Below, piece by piece: positions 1-11,754 of a DNA stretch of 64,000 bases. Below the pieces are notes generated by a model. The model searched no databases, was not told the origin of the DNA, and saw only the letters and a program-made list of their open reading frames with translations. Positions within the stretch are counted from its first letter, which is position 1. Every line of letters starts with the position of its first letter. This DNA comes from Dipteronia dyeriana. Taxonomy: Eukaryota; Streptophyta; Magnoliopsida; Sapindales; Sapindaceae. The stretch covers positions 116,818,146-116,882,145 of the forward strand of contig CM065296.1 in NCBI GenBank assembly GCA_032871835.1, read 5' to 3'. The translations under genes and the position numbers were made by a program.

Positions 1-135
1 ATGTGGACCATTAATTATAGAGAAGTTTTAACAAGTGTATACACTTGGAGTCAAAGTACGTAAATCTAATGATCTACATCCAACATACCGACGAATTTAT
101 ATCACATTCACTTGAAAATTTATGATATATATATA
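1..135. repeat. MITE copy, right half (left half off window)
   Basis: This stretch matches 52948-53085 closely, including the shared words ATGTGGACCATT and GACGAATTTATATCA. The copy at 52.9 kb shows inverted ends, so this one is read as the right half of the same MITE, with the left end outside the window. Confidence 0.7.
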
Positions 136-418
136 GCAATAGTTCAAAAATCAAAACCCCAAAAAAATGATCTTCATACTCATATATATATATATATATG
201 CAGCAACAGTTCAAAAATCAAAACCCAAAAAAAAAAGAAGCAAAAACAAAAATGATCTTCATACTCATTTTTTGTAAGGGGCAATTTTTTATTTGAAAGA
301 CAAACAATAAACAACAGAAAAAATCAACACAAGCTAAAAGAGACGGTCATAGAGGTCCCAAAAAACATTCCACAAATCAAAACAGACCAAAGCCACATAA
401 CAAAAAGAACACAACTAC

Positions 419-790
419 CATTGTTACTCCATAACATACTTCGTGTATATATATAATGGCAGTTGTTAAAATTTTACACATTTTTTTTCAAAAAAAAAAA
501 ACTTCAAAAACACTAGTCACCATAGATTATTCAGAAAAATCAAAACCCACAAATAATATAAAAAAAAAACACAAATCGATTCACACTCATTGTTAATCCA
601 TAACATCAATAGGCACTTCTTCGTATATATATATATATAATGGCAGTTGTCAACATTTTACACCCAAAAAAATCAATTTTTTTTTTCAAAAACACTGATC
701 ACAATAGATGAAGTTTATGTTATTCACAAAAATCAAAACCCATAAATAAAAAAACCAAAAGGTATTCAAACTATTTGTTGCTCCATACCA
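419..790. repeat. Imperfect tandem duplication, unit about 170 bp
   Basis: Copy 1 (about 419-553) and copy 2 (about 587-752) share the order ATTGTTA.TCCATAACAT, CTTCGT(AT)n, AATGGCAGTTGT, CAAAAACACT and AATCAAAACCCA. A third copy begins near 773 (TTGTTGCTCCATA) and then fades. No coding potential is visible; the (AT)n tract inside the unit varies in length. Confidence 0.7.
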
Positions 791-2566
791 AAAACCCACA
801 AACCCAAGTATACTGACCTTGTAAGTAGCTTGGCCGTTTCGCCGAGTTGTCGGTTCAGTGTTGTTGTCGCCGCTATCAACTTTGCTGGTCGAAAACTTGT
901 AGAAGGTTAGACAAAAAAACGGTGATGTGAGAAAACGTTTGGGTTGCCTAGTTTAGTTTGAGTGTTTCGTACGCTTTGGGTTTGGGGTGTTTTGAGTGTT
1001 ACCTGGTTAATGTCAAGTTAGTGTTAGAGTTAGAAGTAACTATGGTTATTAATTAAAACAATTTAAAGTGTTTAAAATTTTAAAAGACATACGATTGTTA
1101 ATGTACAATTTTACCCCTAAATAATTAAAATTGGTTAACAGAACCTCGTTAGAATGGTTAATTTAACATTTGAAAAAAAATATAAATATCAATTTAATCA
1201 TTTTTATAAGAGTCACAAACAATTTGATTTTTTAAATATATATACATAATTATCTTTTTACTTTTATCATATTTATCTATTTGAAGTTTTTTAATATCTG
1301 TTGGGAGCTGCCTCCCCTCAAATTTCAAATTCAACATTTTTTTTTTTTAACGTTTTCTTTTATCCGTTGAAAATGCTCCTCTGGAACCTTGGAACTCTAG
1401 ATGACTAAAGACTGGAACTAGGCTTCAACTTTCAAACAATTAAAAAAGAAACCGTAAAAAAGACTATTAAATTTAGAATATTGTTTGGTCAGTACCCAGC
1501 TACACTGATTGATTGTCATGTAATGTAAAATAAAGAGAAAATGGTAAAAAATTTAAAAAAAATTACCACATAGTAACACCCCATTAAAATAGCTGGATAC
1601 CAATCTATACCCAAACTTTTTCTTTATATTTAACAGCTACTAAAGTCAAACAAGGGACCACACAATAAAAACAATCAAAACTCACGGATCTCACTTTACT
1701 CTTCCTCCGCCCAATAAACTCTCCACTGTACATTTTCTCTCAAATATAAGTAAAAAAAACTAAAAAACTTTCAGAAACTCTCTCTGCTGCATCTACAACT
1801 CGAATCCAAGAAAAAAAAATTGAAGCTTTTATTCTAAAATCAAAAATCAATCATAAATTTAGGATGTTTTATATATTCTCTTTATAATTAAATGGTAATC
1901 CATTGATCCTAATTCGTTTTTTTCCCTTCATCATTTATTTCCATTTCATTTTCTATTATGTAATTGAATATAATAAAAGTTGAAAACTCATGTATTTGGT
2001 CCATTGGCAATTGACAGATTACATAATAGAAATGTATGTTACTAAAAAGTTATGGGACATGAAAGCTTGAGAATGTGATATATAAAAGTTCATAGTGAAG
2101 ATGGAAGAGTACAATAAAAGTTTAGAACTCATGTGTTTGGTTGTGGACAATTATAAATACGTTTGAAAAATTATATGGATCTATATATTCAAACTTTTTG
2201 TTTAGACACGTTTTTGGATTGACCTGGGGTGTGCCCATTATAACCGGTGATGTTTCATTTTCGATTAAAAAATATTATCATTTTTATTATTATTTAATGG
2301 TGCATCCCTAAATGAAAGTCCTAAATCCGTCTAGGTTATTAGTAGAATTCGAACAGTTGATTTGAGATCAAACTCAAATTCGTTCATCTACCAATTGAAC
2401 TATATTCAATTGAATTATTTGGAAGATGAATGGACTTAAGTTTGATTGGGAATATAATACAGCTCCCATGCCTCCAAACAAACACAGCCATTGATTTACC
2501 AACCATTTGGATTTTGACCTTATCCACAAACAATATTAAAAAAATTTAAAAATATATATTTTAAAA
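791..2566. other. Gene-free AT-rich stretch
   Basis: I see no coding exon I can defend. Position 1680-1830 resembles a plant promoter and leader (CT-rich tracts and CTCTCTCTGCTGC) but no ORF follows it. Position 820-910 is less AT-rich and may be an exon relic read on -, with a possible AAG|GTCAGT donor near 820, but no product is recognisable. A B-box-like word at 2340-2400 could be a tRNA-derived SINE remnant. Confidence 0.4.
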
Positions 2567-3589
2567 GAGTAAATTGCACTAAACCTCCTAAAGGTTTATC
2601 CTTTTACGACCAGAAACAACTTTATCATTAATTGACACTCAACCCCCCTCACGTTAGTTAACAGGTGTTAAATTTAATGATTGACCGTGTATTAATGTGT
2701 AAAAGTCAAAAATACCCCTGATGTTATTTGACAATATTTATTTGTAAAAGACAGTAATGGGACTTTTTGGTGGGAAAAAAATTTAGACAAAAATGCCCTT
2801 AAACAATTGAAGAATTCCAATTTTATAGAAAAAAAAGAAAGAAAGAAAAGCGTTTTATAAGTCAGCGTTGGACTCTAAAGTGCTAATAAAATAGCAAATG
2901 TAGATTTTTTTCCCAATTGATTTTAAAAAATAATAATAATTTGTTGCTTAGGTTTTTCAATTCTTTTATGTAAACTATATCAAATGTACTAAAATACAAC
3001 AACATTGATTCATCGATCACCTTCACATTCGTAAAAAGAAAAAAATAATAAAAGTAATTACCATCACATTTTGCATAAAAAAAGTCATATTAGTAATGTT
3101 TAATTATTAATCAAGTAGTACTGGGTCAAAAAGTACCCACTAATGTCATACACAGATTCATCAGTCAGTAACATAAATCATATCCACCAAAATAAGGGCA
3201 TTAACAAAACTAATAGTTCAACTAATGCCATTTTCAATTGATACCAACCTAAAGTCTATCATCAATAGTGACGACCTCATCAATAACACAATCATATCAA
3301 TCATTGCAACAAAAATGCAATAGGCACACATGCCATATTAACCAAAAAAGGACAATACACCTACCCAACAACATATTTCAATGAAAGACATGTCTTCCTT
3401 GTCCACCAAAATTCATAAAAAAAAACCCTACATTATATTAGCAGGTAGATGCTACAACAAACCTGCCTATACTTGAGATTGCTGAGATGGTTAAGGTGCA
3501 CCTTGTGTGAGGTTAAGTTGACACATAATTGGATGCATCTGTTGGAATTGAAGGTCCCTCTTGACCTGATGAAAACCATTAAAGTGAAT

Positions 3590-3843
3590 TCACTTCACAA
3601 TCCTTTGCTCGAATTCACTTAGAACATCCATCAACCCAGCATCATCTCGAATTTCCCTTACTTCATCACTCCAGGGAATTGGAACTTCTTGTGTAAACTT
3701 ATCACCAACTAAAACCTCCATCTCAAGTACTTCATGCATAACACAATCCCATAAATCCTTCGAACTTATGTAATCTCTTGAAAATCTCCCCATTTCAAAA
3801 TGATTTCCAATAAAAGCTGTTGTCCCCTTAAACATGAAGTTAC
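3590..3843 (-). pseudogene. Unidentified terminal exon inside the MULE
   Basis: Read on -, a good acceptor (TTTTGCAG) at about 3844 opens an uninterrupted frame of about 84 codons ending in TGA at 3590. The peptide is mixed and protein-like, with FIGNHFEMGRFSRDY near the start and an acidic segment WSDEVREIRDDAG near the end. The longer frame upstream of the acceptor is low-complexity and probably intronic. I do not recognise the family. It is likely the 3' exon of a captured host gene or a decayed element gene; no matching upstream exon was found. Confidence 0.4.
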
Positions 3844-3974
3844 TGCAAAAGAATAATAGCAATGTTAGGAAAAATAAATTAATATATAAATAAAGGGAAA
3901 TTGAAAAACCACCATACAAACCAGTCAAATAATAAAACAGAGCATATAATCAAATACACAATTGCAGTGTGACA

Positions 3975-4375
3975 CCCATTAAAACAAACATGAAAACTCA
4001 TCAATATGTAAAATACTATCAGTATAACATTCATAATAAAAAAAGTAAAATAGTAAGCATCGATCTGTAAAACATTATCTATAGAACATTCATAAAAAAA
4101 AAAGTAAAACATTACGCAATTAAAACAGAGTAATAACACATTGTTACTTCTCCTCTCATTTGCAGCAAATCATCAAACCAAAAACCATTTAATCAAACCA
4201 AAAGCTAAATGAAATAGTACAAAACGCAAAAACAGAGCATCAGACTTGTAAAATATTATCTATATAACATTCATAAAAAAGTAAAACATTAAACATCAGA
4301 CCCGTAAAACATTGTCTATATAACACTCATAAAAAAAAGTAAAATATTAAGCATCAGACCTGTTACAGACCTATT
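3975..4375. repeat. Tandem repeat, unit about 60-65 bp
   Basis: The words AAAACATT(A/G)TCTATATAACA(T/C)TCATAAAAAA and AAGCATCAGAC recur at about 60-65-bp spacing, most clearly at 4235, 4297 and 4357. An adjoining block (4092-4230, with AAAACAGAGTAATAACACA) is repeated directly at 5640-5780 on the far side of the nested element. Confidence 0.65.
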
Positions 4376-4434
4376 ATCTATACAAGCATCAGACGTGCTA
4401 CATCTCTAACCATTGTAAAATTTATAAAAAAAAA

Positions 4435-5632
4435 GAGTTAATAGCACCAGTGCCCCCTTAAACTTATAGCGTAGTTGCATAGTGCCCCCTGAATTTTTTT
4501 CTTGGCATGAACCCTCCTGAATTTCATAAATTTATAAAAACTAACGGATTACTAACTTCCATCCAATTTTTTGTCACATGGTCTTCACTTGCATCCAAGA
4601 TTAGGGGTACATTTTGAATTAAATAATAAATATTTATAGAATTTTTTTTAAAAATACATCAGACAAACTTTGTTTTTCTTTATCTTTATCAGACATTCAC
4701 TTTTTCTTCTTCTTCTTCATCGCCGACGCTTCTTCATCAGACAGTCACTCTCATCTTTTTCTTCTTCATCTTCAAACTTCTTCATCCCAGGTACAAACTC
4801 CTTATTCATCTTCAATTATCTTCGTACAAACATCATCTTCAATCGAGATCCCATGGAAACCCGATGATGGGTCCTTTTCATCTATGTCTCCTTTATCGGC
4901 GATGGTGGGTCCCTTTCACCGGTGATGGTGAGTCTCTTTCGTGGCCAATGGTGGTTCTAGTGGTGGCAACAAATGAAATTGTTAGATGAGATGTGTTGAT
5001 TTTGTTTTTGGGATTAATTTGTGATTTAGTTTTTGTGATTGGAATCTCCATTGATGAAATTGGAGATGGTTTCGATTTGGTTGATGGATGATGAGTGTGT
5101 GGGTTTACGTTTTTGGAAAAGGTTTAGATAGACATGGGTTAGCGGTGGGTTTGGAGTTTTGATTGTGTGGATTTTCGATATGAAGAAGAGGGCTTCAGAA
5201 AAGAAGGGGATTGGCGGTGGGTTTGAAGTTTAAGTGGTGATTATTCTTCTAGAAAATTGATGGAGTCATAGAGATGGGGATTTGGGCGGTTGGATTTGGA
5301 TCTGGACAGTGGTAGGGGTTTTTGGGTTTCATTTTGATTTGAAGATGGAGTTTTTTTTTTTAAGATTAGGGGGAGATCCAGATCTAGGTCTCCACCTGAT
5401 AAAAAAAAATGTAATTTTTATTTATTTATCCATATTAAGAGGATGAAAAGATATATTTGCCCTCGATACGACCTCACGTAAGACCACGTGACAAAAAATC
5501 GGACGGAAGTTAGTAATCCGTTAGTTCTTACAAATTTATGGAAGTTCAGATGGGTTAATGCCAAGAAAAATAAATTCATAAGGCACTATGAAACTACGCT
5601 ATAAGTTTAGGGGGCACTGATGCTATTAACCC
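4435..5632. mobile_element. Nested TIR element, probably a MULE-type MITE
   Basis: The inverted ends share GTTAATAGCA(C/T)CAGTGCCCCC followed by TAAACTTATAGCGTAGTT, and homology runs for over 100 bp, including CTAACGGATTACTAACTTCC against its complement near 5510. A-rich flanks (AAAAAA on both sides) are compatible with a 9-bp duplication but are too simple to prove it. The interior (4670-5340) is GC-richer, with CTTCTTCTTCATC tracts and GGTGGGTC motifs, and looks like a captured 5' gene segment; no continuous frame survives. Confidence 0.65.
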
Positions 5633-6235
5633 AAAAAAGAAAAGTAAAACATTAAACAACTAAAACAGAGTAATAACACACGATTACATCTCCAGTCATT
5701 TACAGCAAATTATCAAACCTAAAACCATTGAATCTAACCAAAGCTAAATGAAATAGTACAAAACACCAAAAACATGGTCACATTCGCATTCATCAAACAA
5801 ACAACATGAATCTGTAATATATCTACATTGTCACATTCGTCAAAACCCATTAATTCTGAATCAAAAAACAAAAAACAACATGAATCAAACAAACAACATT
5901 GTCATATTCATCAAACAAACATACAACATATCAGAACCCCATATGAATCCAAGTATGGAACTGTAGGTAAAATAATGATGTCTTTATTTCTGAAAATAAA
6001 AATTTCTAAAAAAAAAAACACCAACACAAATTTCTATCTCAAAAAAAAAAAACACTCATTCATGCATTTCAAACTTTATCATAAAGTCAAAACCTGAACC
6101 TTAAACCTAACCTGGTTAAGAGTCAATTTTTCACCAATTTAAGAGTCAAATTTTCACCAAAATTAAGAGTCAATTTGCTCAAATAAAATAAAAAATAGAA
6201 AAGGGAGGTCCCTTGGAAAAAGATTATGTTTTTAC

Positions 6236-6383
6236 CTTTCACCCATCGTGAAGGCGAATCGACAAGCCTTCCGGGTTCAACTTCTTCGATGAACAACGAA
6301 GAGAAAACACGACGATGACGACCAAGTTGATCAATTTCGCGGTTCAACTTTTTCAATAACACGGTTTTAGTGAGAGAGAACAC
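6236..6383 (-). pseudogene. Captured exon-like fragment, unknown product
   Basis: On -, an ATG at 6383 opens a basic peptide of about 49 codons (starting MFSLTKTVLLKKLNRE) that runs to an AAAG|GTAAAA donor at 6236. Base composition is higher in GC than its surroundings. It lies just inside the right inverted end of the 2567-6716 element, as captured host exons often do. The product is not recognised, and no downstream exon is visible. Confidence 0.35.
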
Positions 6384-6734
6384 TTCTAGTTTTCAACAAA
6401 GAAAGTGAGTTTTTTTTTCAAAACTAAACCATTGTTCGTGCCTCCTCTTCCTTTATTCTAGGTATTTTTTTCCTTTATTTTAAATTCAACTTTCAACTTT
6501 AAATTCATAATAAATATGGCATGCATTTAATATTTTTGATTGACATGATTTGTACGATACAATAGGGTTAAAAGACAAAACTACCCTTACTCACATGGTC
6601 AACTGTTAAATCCAACACTAATTGACTAACGTGAGGGAGGTTGAGTGTCAATTAATAATAAAATTATTTTTGGGTGTAAGAGGGAAAACCTCATGGAGGT
6701 TTAGTGCAATTTACTCTTCTTAAAAAGCATATAC

Positions 6735-6990
6735 CAAATACCCTTGAAAGGAGATCCCTTAATGGAATTTGTAGTATGTCTATTACGAACATACACCAAC
6801 ATTATTAAAAAGAAAAGAAAAGAAACTCAACGTGTATATTATTAATATGTAATCCTTGCAATTAGAAGACAACTTGTTATCCATCAAGAGGGCCCAAAAC
6901 AAATCTTTGTGATGGTAAAATTTGATTATTAAAACTGATCTAGGTACTTTTGTATAACTTTATGTGAAAATGTCTTACCTTTATTAGTTA
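6735..6990. repeat. P450 3'-flank duplicate, left side of MULE insertion
   Basis: From about 6838, AATCCTTGCAATTAGAAGAC, GTGATGGTA and TTTGATTA.TAAAACTGATCT match 26748-26866, which lies just downstream of another P450 copy. This block and 15490-15530 were contiguous before the 8.5-kb MULE inserted between them. Confidence 0.8.
6980..6990. repeat. Target-site duplication of the 8.5-kb MULE (left copy)
   Basis: TTTATTAGTTA occurs here and again at 15490-15500, at the other end of the element. The paralogous empty site at about 26856-26875 has one related copy (TTTATTAATTG) leading straight into TAGTTTAGGAAACC, the same sequence that follows the right copy. MULEs typically make 9-11-bp duplications. 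Confidence 0.85.
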
Positions 6991-7384
6991 GGGTTCAAAA
7001 AATTAATGGCATCTTTTTGAGGGGCTGTTGTGTAAATAGCATCACATTAATAAATCATGTTTAAAAGACACCATTTAAAGTGTGGAGACCAAAATACTCA
7101 TACCATCACTTTCGTTGTGAAGAAAGAGAGAAAAAGTAAAACAAAAAAAGTGAATCAACGGCTTCGTGTTCACGGCGACGGTACCGGAACTTGGAAACCA
7201 GTTTATCTTTGAACAGAATATTACAATCGATCGAGGTTAGTTGAGCATTGAATTTGTATCGTTTTGGTTGTTGATTAATTGAATGAGATGTTAGATTAGG
7301 TTTTATTTATGGATCTGAGAATGAAAATAGGTTAGGTTAGGTTAGGGTTTTGTATTTGTAAAAAAGTTGTTGAAGAAGATGAAA

Positions 7385-7975
7385 TCGAGCTTCGAGCATT
7401 TGTATAAAATCTCGGAGCTCTTATACAAAAGCTCGAAGCTCTTATACAAAAGCTCGAAGCTCTTATACAAAAGCTCGATCCGAGCTTTTATAACAGTGTC
7501 GAGCTTTTATATAAAAGCTCGGGTCGAGCTTTTGTATAAAAGCTTAGAGCTTTTGTTTAAAAGCTCGATCCGAGCTTTTATAAAAGCGTCGAGCTTTTAT
7601 ATAAAAGCTCGAAGCTTTTTTACAAAAACTCGATCCAAGCTTTTATAACAGCGTCAGAGATTTTGTACAAATTCTCAAGTTTTATACAAAAGCTCTGAGT
7701 TTTTATAAAACATCGATCTGAGCTTTTATATAAAAGCTCAACGCTTTAATATAACCTCAATCCGAGCTTTTGTACAAAATCTCAAAGCTTTTATACAAAA
7801 GCTTGGAGTTTTATACAAAAGCTCGCAGCTTGTATACAAAAGCTCGATCCGAGCTTTTACACAAAAGCTCGGAGCTTGATGATAAAAGCTCACTTCGAGC
7901 TTGATGATAAAAGCTCGTTTTGAGCTTTTATAAAAGATCTGTATGAGATTTTATCTTCAAACTCCGAGCTTTTGT
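7385..7975. repeat. Palindromic AAGCTC/TATA array, left leader
   Basis: About two dozen imperfect copies of CGAGCTTTTATATAAAAGCT or its arms (GAGCTTTTATA, TATACAAAAGCTCG) are packed end to end. Because the arms are self-complementary, the array can fold at many scales. It lies between a possible leader exon (donor GAG|GTTAGT near 7235) and the acceptor TTTCAG at 8041 of the + gene, so it is probably a leader intron. Units are variable in length and lack distinct spacers. Confidence 0.85.
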
Positions 7976-8041
7976 TAAGGTTAGAACTTGTTATTTATGA
8001 GGATTTCACAGGGCCAAAAAATTAATTATGTTGTTTAATTT

Positions 8042-11000
8042 CAGATAACGATTCGGTTGAGGGAGTCGCTTAAAACTCCAGTGGAAGAGTGGTACGAGGG
8101 CAAAGTCACTTGCCATGACCATTTCAATGCCCTTGGCCAGATAGACGACACCATTAACCGAGTCTCTGCAGAATGGGCTGAGGAAGACCGATGTCGATTA
8201 AGGGCGTCCTGTTTTAGGCATTTTTTGACCATGCCCCGCCCGGTGAAGTTTTTGGGTGGTATTATCCACCAGCTACTTCTGTGGGAGGTGCATCATAATG
8301 GGCCTTCAGACGAGATGTGGTTTATGTTAGGCAGTCATGAGGTGAGGTTCTCGAAGGTAGAATTCTGCCTAATCACCGGATTAAGGTTCGGAGTAGTACT
8401 GGATACGAACAACTATGTTAGTGTGGATAATGGCCTTCATCACCGGTACTTTGGTGGTAAGGATGAGATTTCGTCCTTCGAGTTGAGAGATGTCCTGAGT
8501 TGAGGTGAGTTTCAACAGGCATACGATAGTGTGAAACTATACCTCATCTATATCTTGAACTGGATACTTATGGGGTTGACGAGAGAGCCAAAATTCTAGT
8601 TTGGCAGTTACGACCGGTGGATGATCTGGACGGTTTTGACGCGTTCCGTGGGGTGCACACGTGTACAGTCATTCCATAATTTCATTCAAGCATGTGCTGG
8701 ACGGGTGATGAGAGCAGTTCCAGAGACGCCAGCAAGCAAATGGAAGTGACAAATATATGGTAGAGGCGTACAACATTTATGGTTTATCTTACGCCCTTTT
8801 GGTAAGCGTTTAATGAATAAAATCATTTATGTTTGTAATCGTCTATAGGAATTTGGAAATAACATATATTTATCTGTAGATTTTTACTGTTCGAGGTGAT
8901 CCCCGAGCTTGGGACCTAATTCAGGACTCTGTTGGCTACTGATATGTATCCCCGAATTCTAAAGTAGGCGTTAAAGATACAACTGATGGGGGATAGGTTG
9001 TTGAATATATTCACAGATCATGTAAGTGTCTAACTTGTTAAAGTTAATAACTAAATTCAATTACACAACGATCTAACAACGTTTTCAGATGTTTGCAAGG
9101 ACGGAATTGGTGGCCACCCAAGCTGAGAGGGGTGAACCCTATTAGGTGGGCATAGCGGAAGCGATACCGGATCCTTTAGATGGCAGACAAGAAGGTATAC
9201 CGGATTCAGTGAGGGCGAGTCCAAGTGAGCACGACGTTATACCAGAGGTAGAGCAATATTGTGTCAGTGAAAAGATGCATATGGATACAGAGTTGCCCCG
9301 TGAGAGACCCCAGAGGCAGCGGCGCGTACGATTTACGATGACGGGACACAATGCTGCAGATAGCTCACGAGGAGACGGTGTAGGGGCGTGCAAGGTATGT
9401 TAAAACTGTTGTTCTGCATTTTTTTGTTTCAAACGCAAGTACGTGTGCATGACTGACATTGTGTACTTGTTTTCAAGACCGACTAGAGCTTAAAATCCAA
9501 GCATTTGAGGGTTCAGTCCTAGCTTTACGGGATGATTTACGGAGAAGTGATGAAGAACGAAACAGACAGCATTAACAGCTGATGGACTTAGTCCAAGCTT
9601 TGTGGGGATCGACATCACAAATAGCAGGAGAGGGCCCACAGTCCCATGATCAAGATGATTCATACAGAGACTTCGTGGGTGGACGTAATCCTATCGACGT
9701 GGCAGACCCAACCAGAGATGTAGTTGGTATGCCTGGTACCTGACCTGAGACATATGGTACCGTACCCGATACACAGGTGGCCGAACCTGATACACAAGGT
9801 ACCAATATAGACACTGGAGGCTCTGACCGACACCATGAGACTCGTACTGACAGTACACCTAAGTTTCCCCTGCTTCTGGAGGTGCAGGAGACTACGTCAG
9901 AACGAAATCGCCGTCTTAGGGGTTTTTCCAGCGAACTTGGCTCTGCAGTTACACCGCATGAGACCCCTCCTCCTCCCACTATCATAGCTGCATCATCCCA
10001 CGGGATCCATCCTCCTCATCTCATCACTACACCCAGATCATCCCACGAGATCCTTCCTTCTCCCACCGACACATCCCGCTTCCTCCGTATCCTCTTGCTC
10101 TTAAGCACGTGTGGCAGCTGGTCAGCCCATACACTGACCCGACTCGCCTTAAGAGGCCTAGAACAATGCCGGTAGCATCAAAACATACATTCAATCCTAC
10201 ATTGTTGTAGATGATGGGCAGTTGGAGGCCTACAAAGCATATAAGAAGAACAGTTCAACATGGGTGGAGTAAGTATCAAATGTGTTACTTTATTTCTGCA
10301 CCAACGTTAATCCGTCTAATTTGTCTGATATTCAGAAAATTGGTTTATACAGGCGCGATGTTGATATCATGGAGTTGGTAGGTGTGGGTTGGTTCCATAG
10401 ATTCGAAGAGAACTACATTGAGTTGTTTGACTCAGTAGGCTATAAAATTTTTCTGGGTTTGTCTTTTTTTACTGCTTGAATTGTATCAGTGTTTCCAAAT
10501 CTTTTTACAGCAAATGGACGCGTACCTGGCCATCTTACGGAAGCGTCAACGGGCATACCCCAATATTTACAACCAGAGGATAAACATTTTGGGAACTCAA
10601 TTCTTTGTAAGTGTTTGTTGGTTTGTGTGTAGTTATTTATCAATGAATTGATCCTCACTCATAATGACAATTTGTTTGTACACGGCCATTATTAGAGTAC
10701 TAGTGGGAGAAAATAATGCCTCGCAGTGATGATGGTGAAGTCAAGACACTGGGGTGGAAAGTCTTGCAATACAAGTGGTCTGCGGAAGACCTTTTGACGG
10801 TACGTGGATTTCTCCCGGTAAGAAGCCGGCCGTGGCACGAGGTTGACATGGTAAGTGTTATAAAATGATTTCCATATTTTGTTTCTCCTATAATTGTGGT
10901 GAACATAAGTTGTGTTATTCCTTGGTACAGGTTCTTATTCATTGCAACATCAGACGCCAGCATTGGCTTGTGACCAGCGTAGACTTGACTGCCGGGATGA

Positions 11001-11435
11001 TACATATCTTAGACCCCTTCTGACAGGAGGTCCCCGTTAACATAATGAAACACCAGGTACGGCCACTCAGGTGGTTTCTCCTTCCTTTCCATGTTGAATC
11101 AGTCTGGGTTTCACGACGACAGACCGCCCAGTAGGGAGAAGTTCAAGAGGGAGAATAGGACTTTTGGGGTGAGTCTGTTGTCGAAAACAGCTCTGCCGTA
11201 ACAACAACAAATATATTATTATATAATAGTACGTACACACGATCCAATAAAAATTATTATCTTTGTAACGCGTGTCTATGTCGTGCATTGCAGCGGTAAT
11301 TGTGGGGCGTATAAGTTGAGGCTGATAGAGTACATACGGCAGACAAGATCCAGTACGATTGGACATAAGGCGATATGCCCACCATATGGGAGAAGACGGC
11401 AGTAGAGGTGTTTTGTAACTCCCAACCACAAATAT
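8042..11435 (+). pseudogene. DUF1985-Ulp1 cysteine protease-like gene of a MULE
   Basis: The first coding exon (about 8042-8503) carries the DUF1985 signature: LLLWEVHHN, then EMWFMLGSHEVRFS, then FCLITGLRFG. A stop (TGA) at 8501 is followed by further family sequence in frame (FQQAYDSVKLYLIYILN). Later pieces show FEVIPELGT (about 8895) and an Ulp1/C48 core: RRQHWLVTSVDL (catalytic His), MIHILDPF (Asp, followed by a stop) and GNCGAYKLRLIEYI (Cys, after a GCAG acceptor near 11293). So the His-Asp-Cys order is kept but the frame is broken by several stops and shifts. Active relatives cleave SUMO or a similar ubiquitin-like protein; this copy should be dead. Exon borders between 8.5 and 10.7 kb are uncertain. 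Confidence 0.85.
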
Positions 11436-11456
11436 GAGGCATGAATGTGGAGTTGT

Positions 11457-11580
11457 ATTAAATTATGTAATAATATTCATTCATTAAATTATATAATAAT
11501 ATTCATTCATTAAATTATGTAATACTATTCATTCATTAAATTGTGTAATAATATTCATTCATTAAATTATGCAAATTATG
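11457..11580. repeat. 26-bp tandem repeat between convergent genes
   Basis: Four and a half copies of ATTAAATTATGTAATAATAT + TCATTC run head to tail with few changes. The array sits exactly between the 3' ends of the Ulp1-like gene and the transposase gene, and its AATAAT-rich sequence could supply polyadenylation signals on both strands. That role is inferred from position only. Confidence 0.85.
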
Positions 11581-11754
11581 TATATTTTATGACATCGTCT
11601 ACCATTGACAAATTTTACATCTCATTCTTCATTAGGAAACTAAAAATTATCATCCCTATTTAATCTGAAAATAATAACGCAACATTTTCACATCGTGCAA
11701 TTACAACTAAGAAATATGGGTTCTTTCCAAATGCGCTCAGTCATACTACGGTAG

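Larger units (their letters stand above)
2567..6716. mobile_element. Non-autonomous Mutator-like element (outer)
   Basis: The ends are long inverted repeats of roughly 130-140 bp: GAGTAAATTGCACTAAACCT at 2567 and its complement ending at 6716. Subterminal homology continues through the word CCTCACGTTAGT on both sides. Flanking 9-mers are ATTTTAAAA (2558-2566) and TTCTTAAAA (6717-6725), matching at 7 of 9 positions, as expected for an old 9-bp MULE target duplication. There is no transposase inside. It holds an unknown exon (3590-3843), an exon-like piece (6236-6383), tandem repeats and a second nested element (4435-5632). The gene-like pieces suggest capture in Pack-MULE style. The superfamily call rests on the long ends plus the 9-bp duplication. 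Confidence 0.7.

Noticed and set aside
1680..1830. Promoter or leader of a host gene
   Set aside because: CT-rich and leader-like, but no ORF or exon follows within reach on +.
4670..4867. Frame rich in Phe, Ser and Arg on +
   Set aside because: It is CT-repeat driven (CTTCTTCTTC) and has no family motif; treated as part of the nested element.
7367..7648. Open frame of 93 codons on +
   Set aside because: It is encoded by the palindrome array itself (repeated LLYKSSK-type units) and has no non-repeat content.
7385..7975. CRISPR-like appearance of the short repeat arrays (also at 14.7, 47.1 and 61.1 kb)
   Set aside because: Units vary in length and spelling, there are no unique spacers, and the context is plant transposons.
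8041..8232. Open frame on - opposite the DUF1985 exon
   Set aside because: It is the antisense shadow of the + frame, which shows family motifs.
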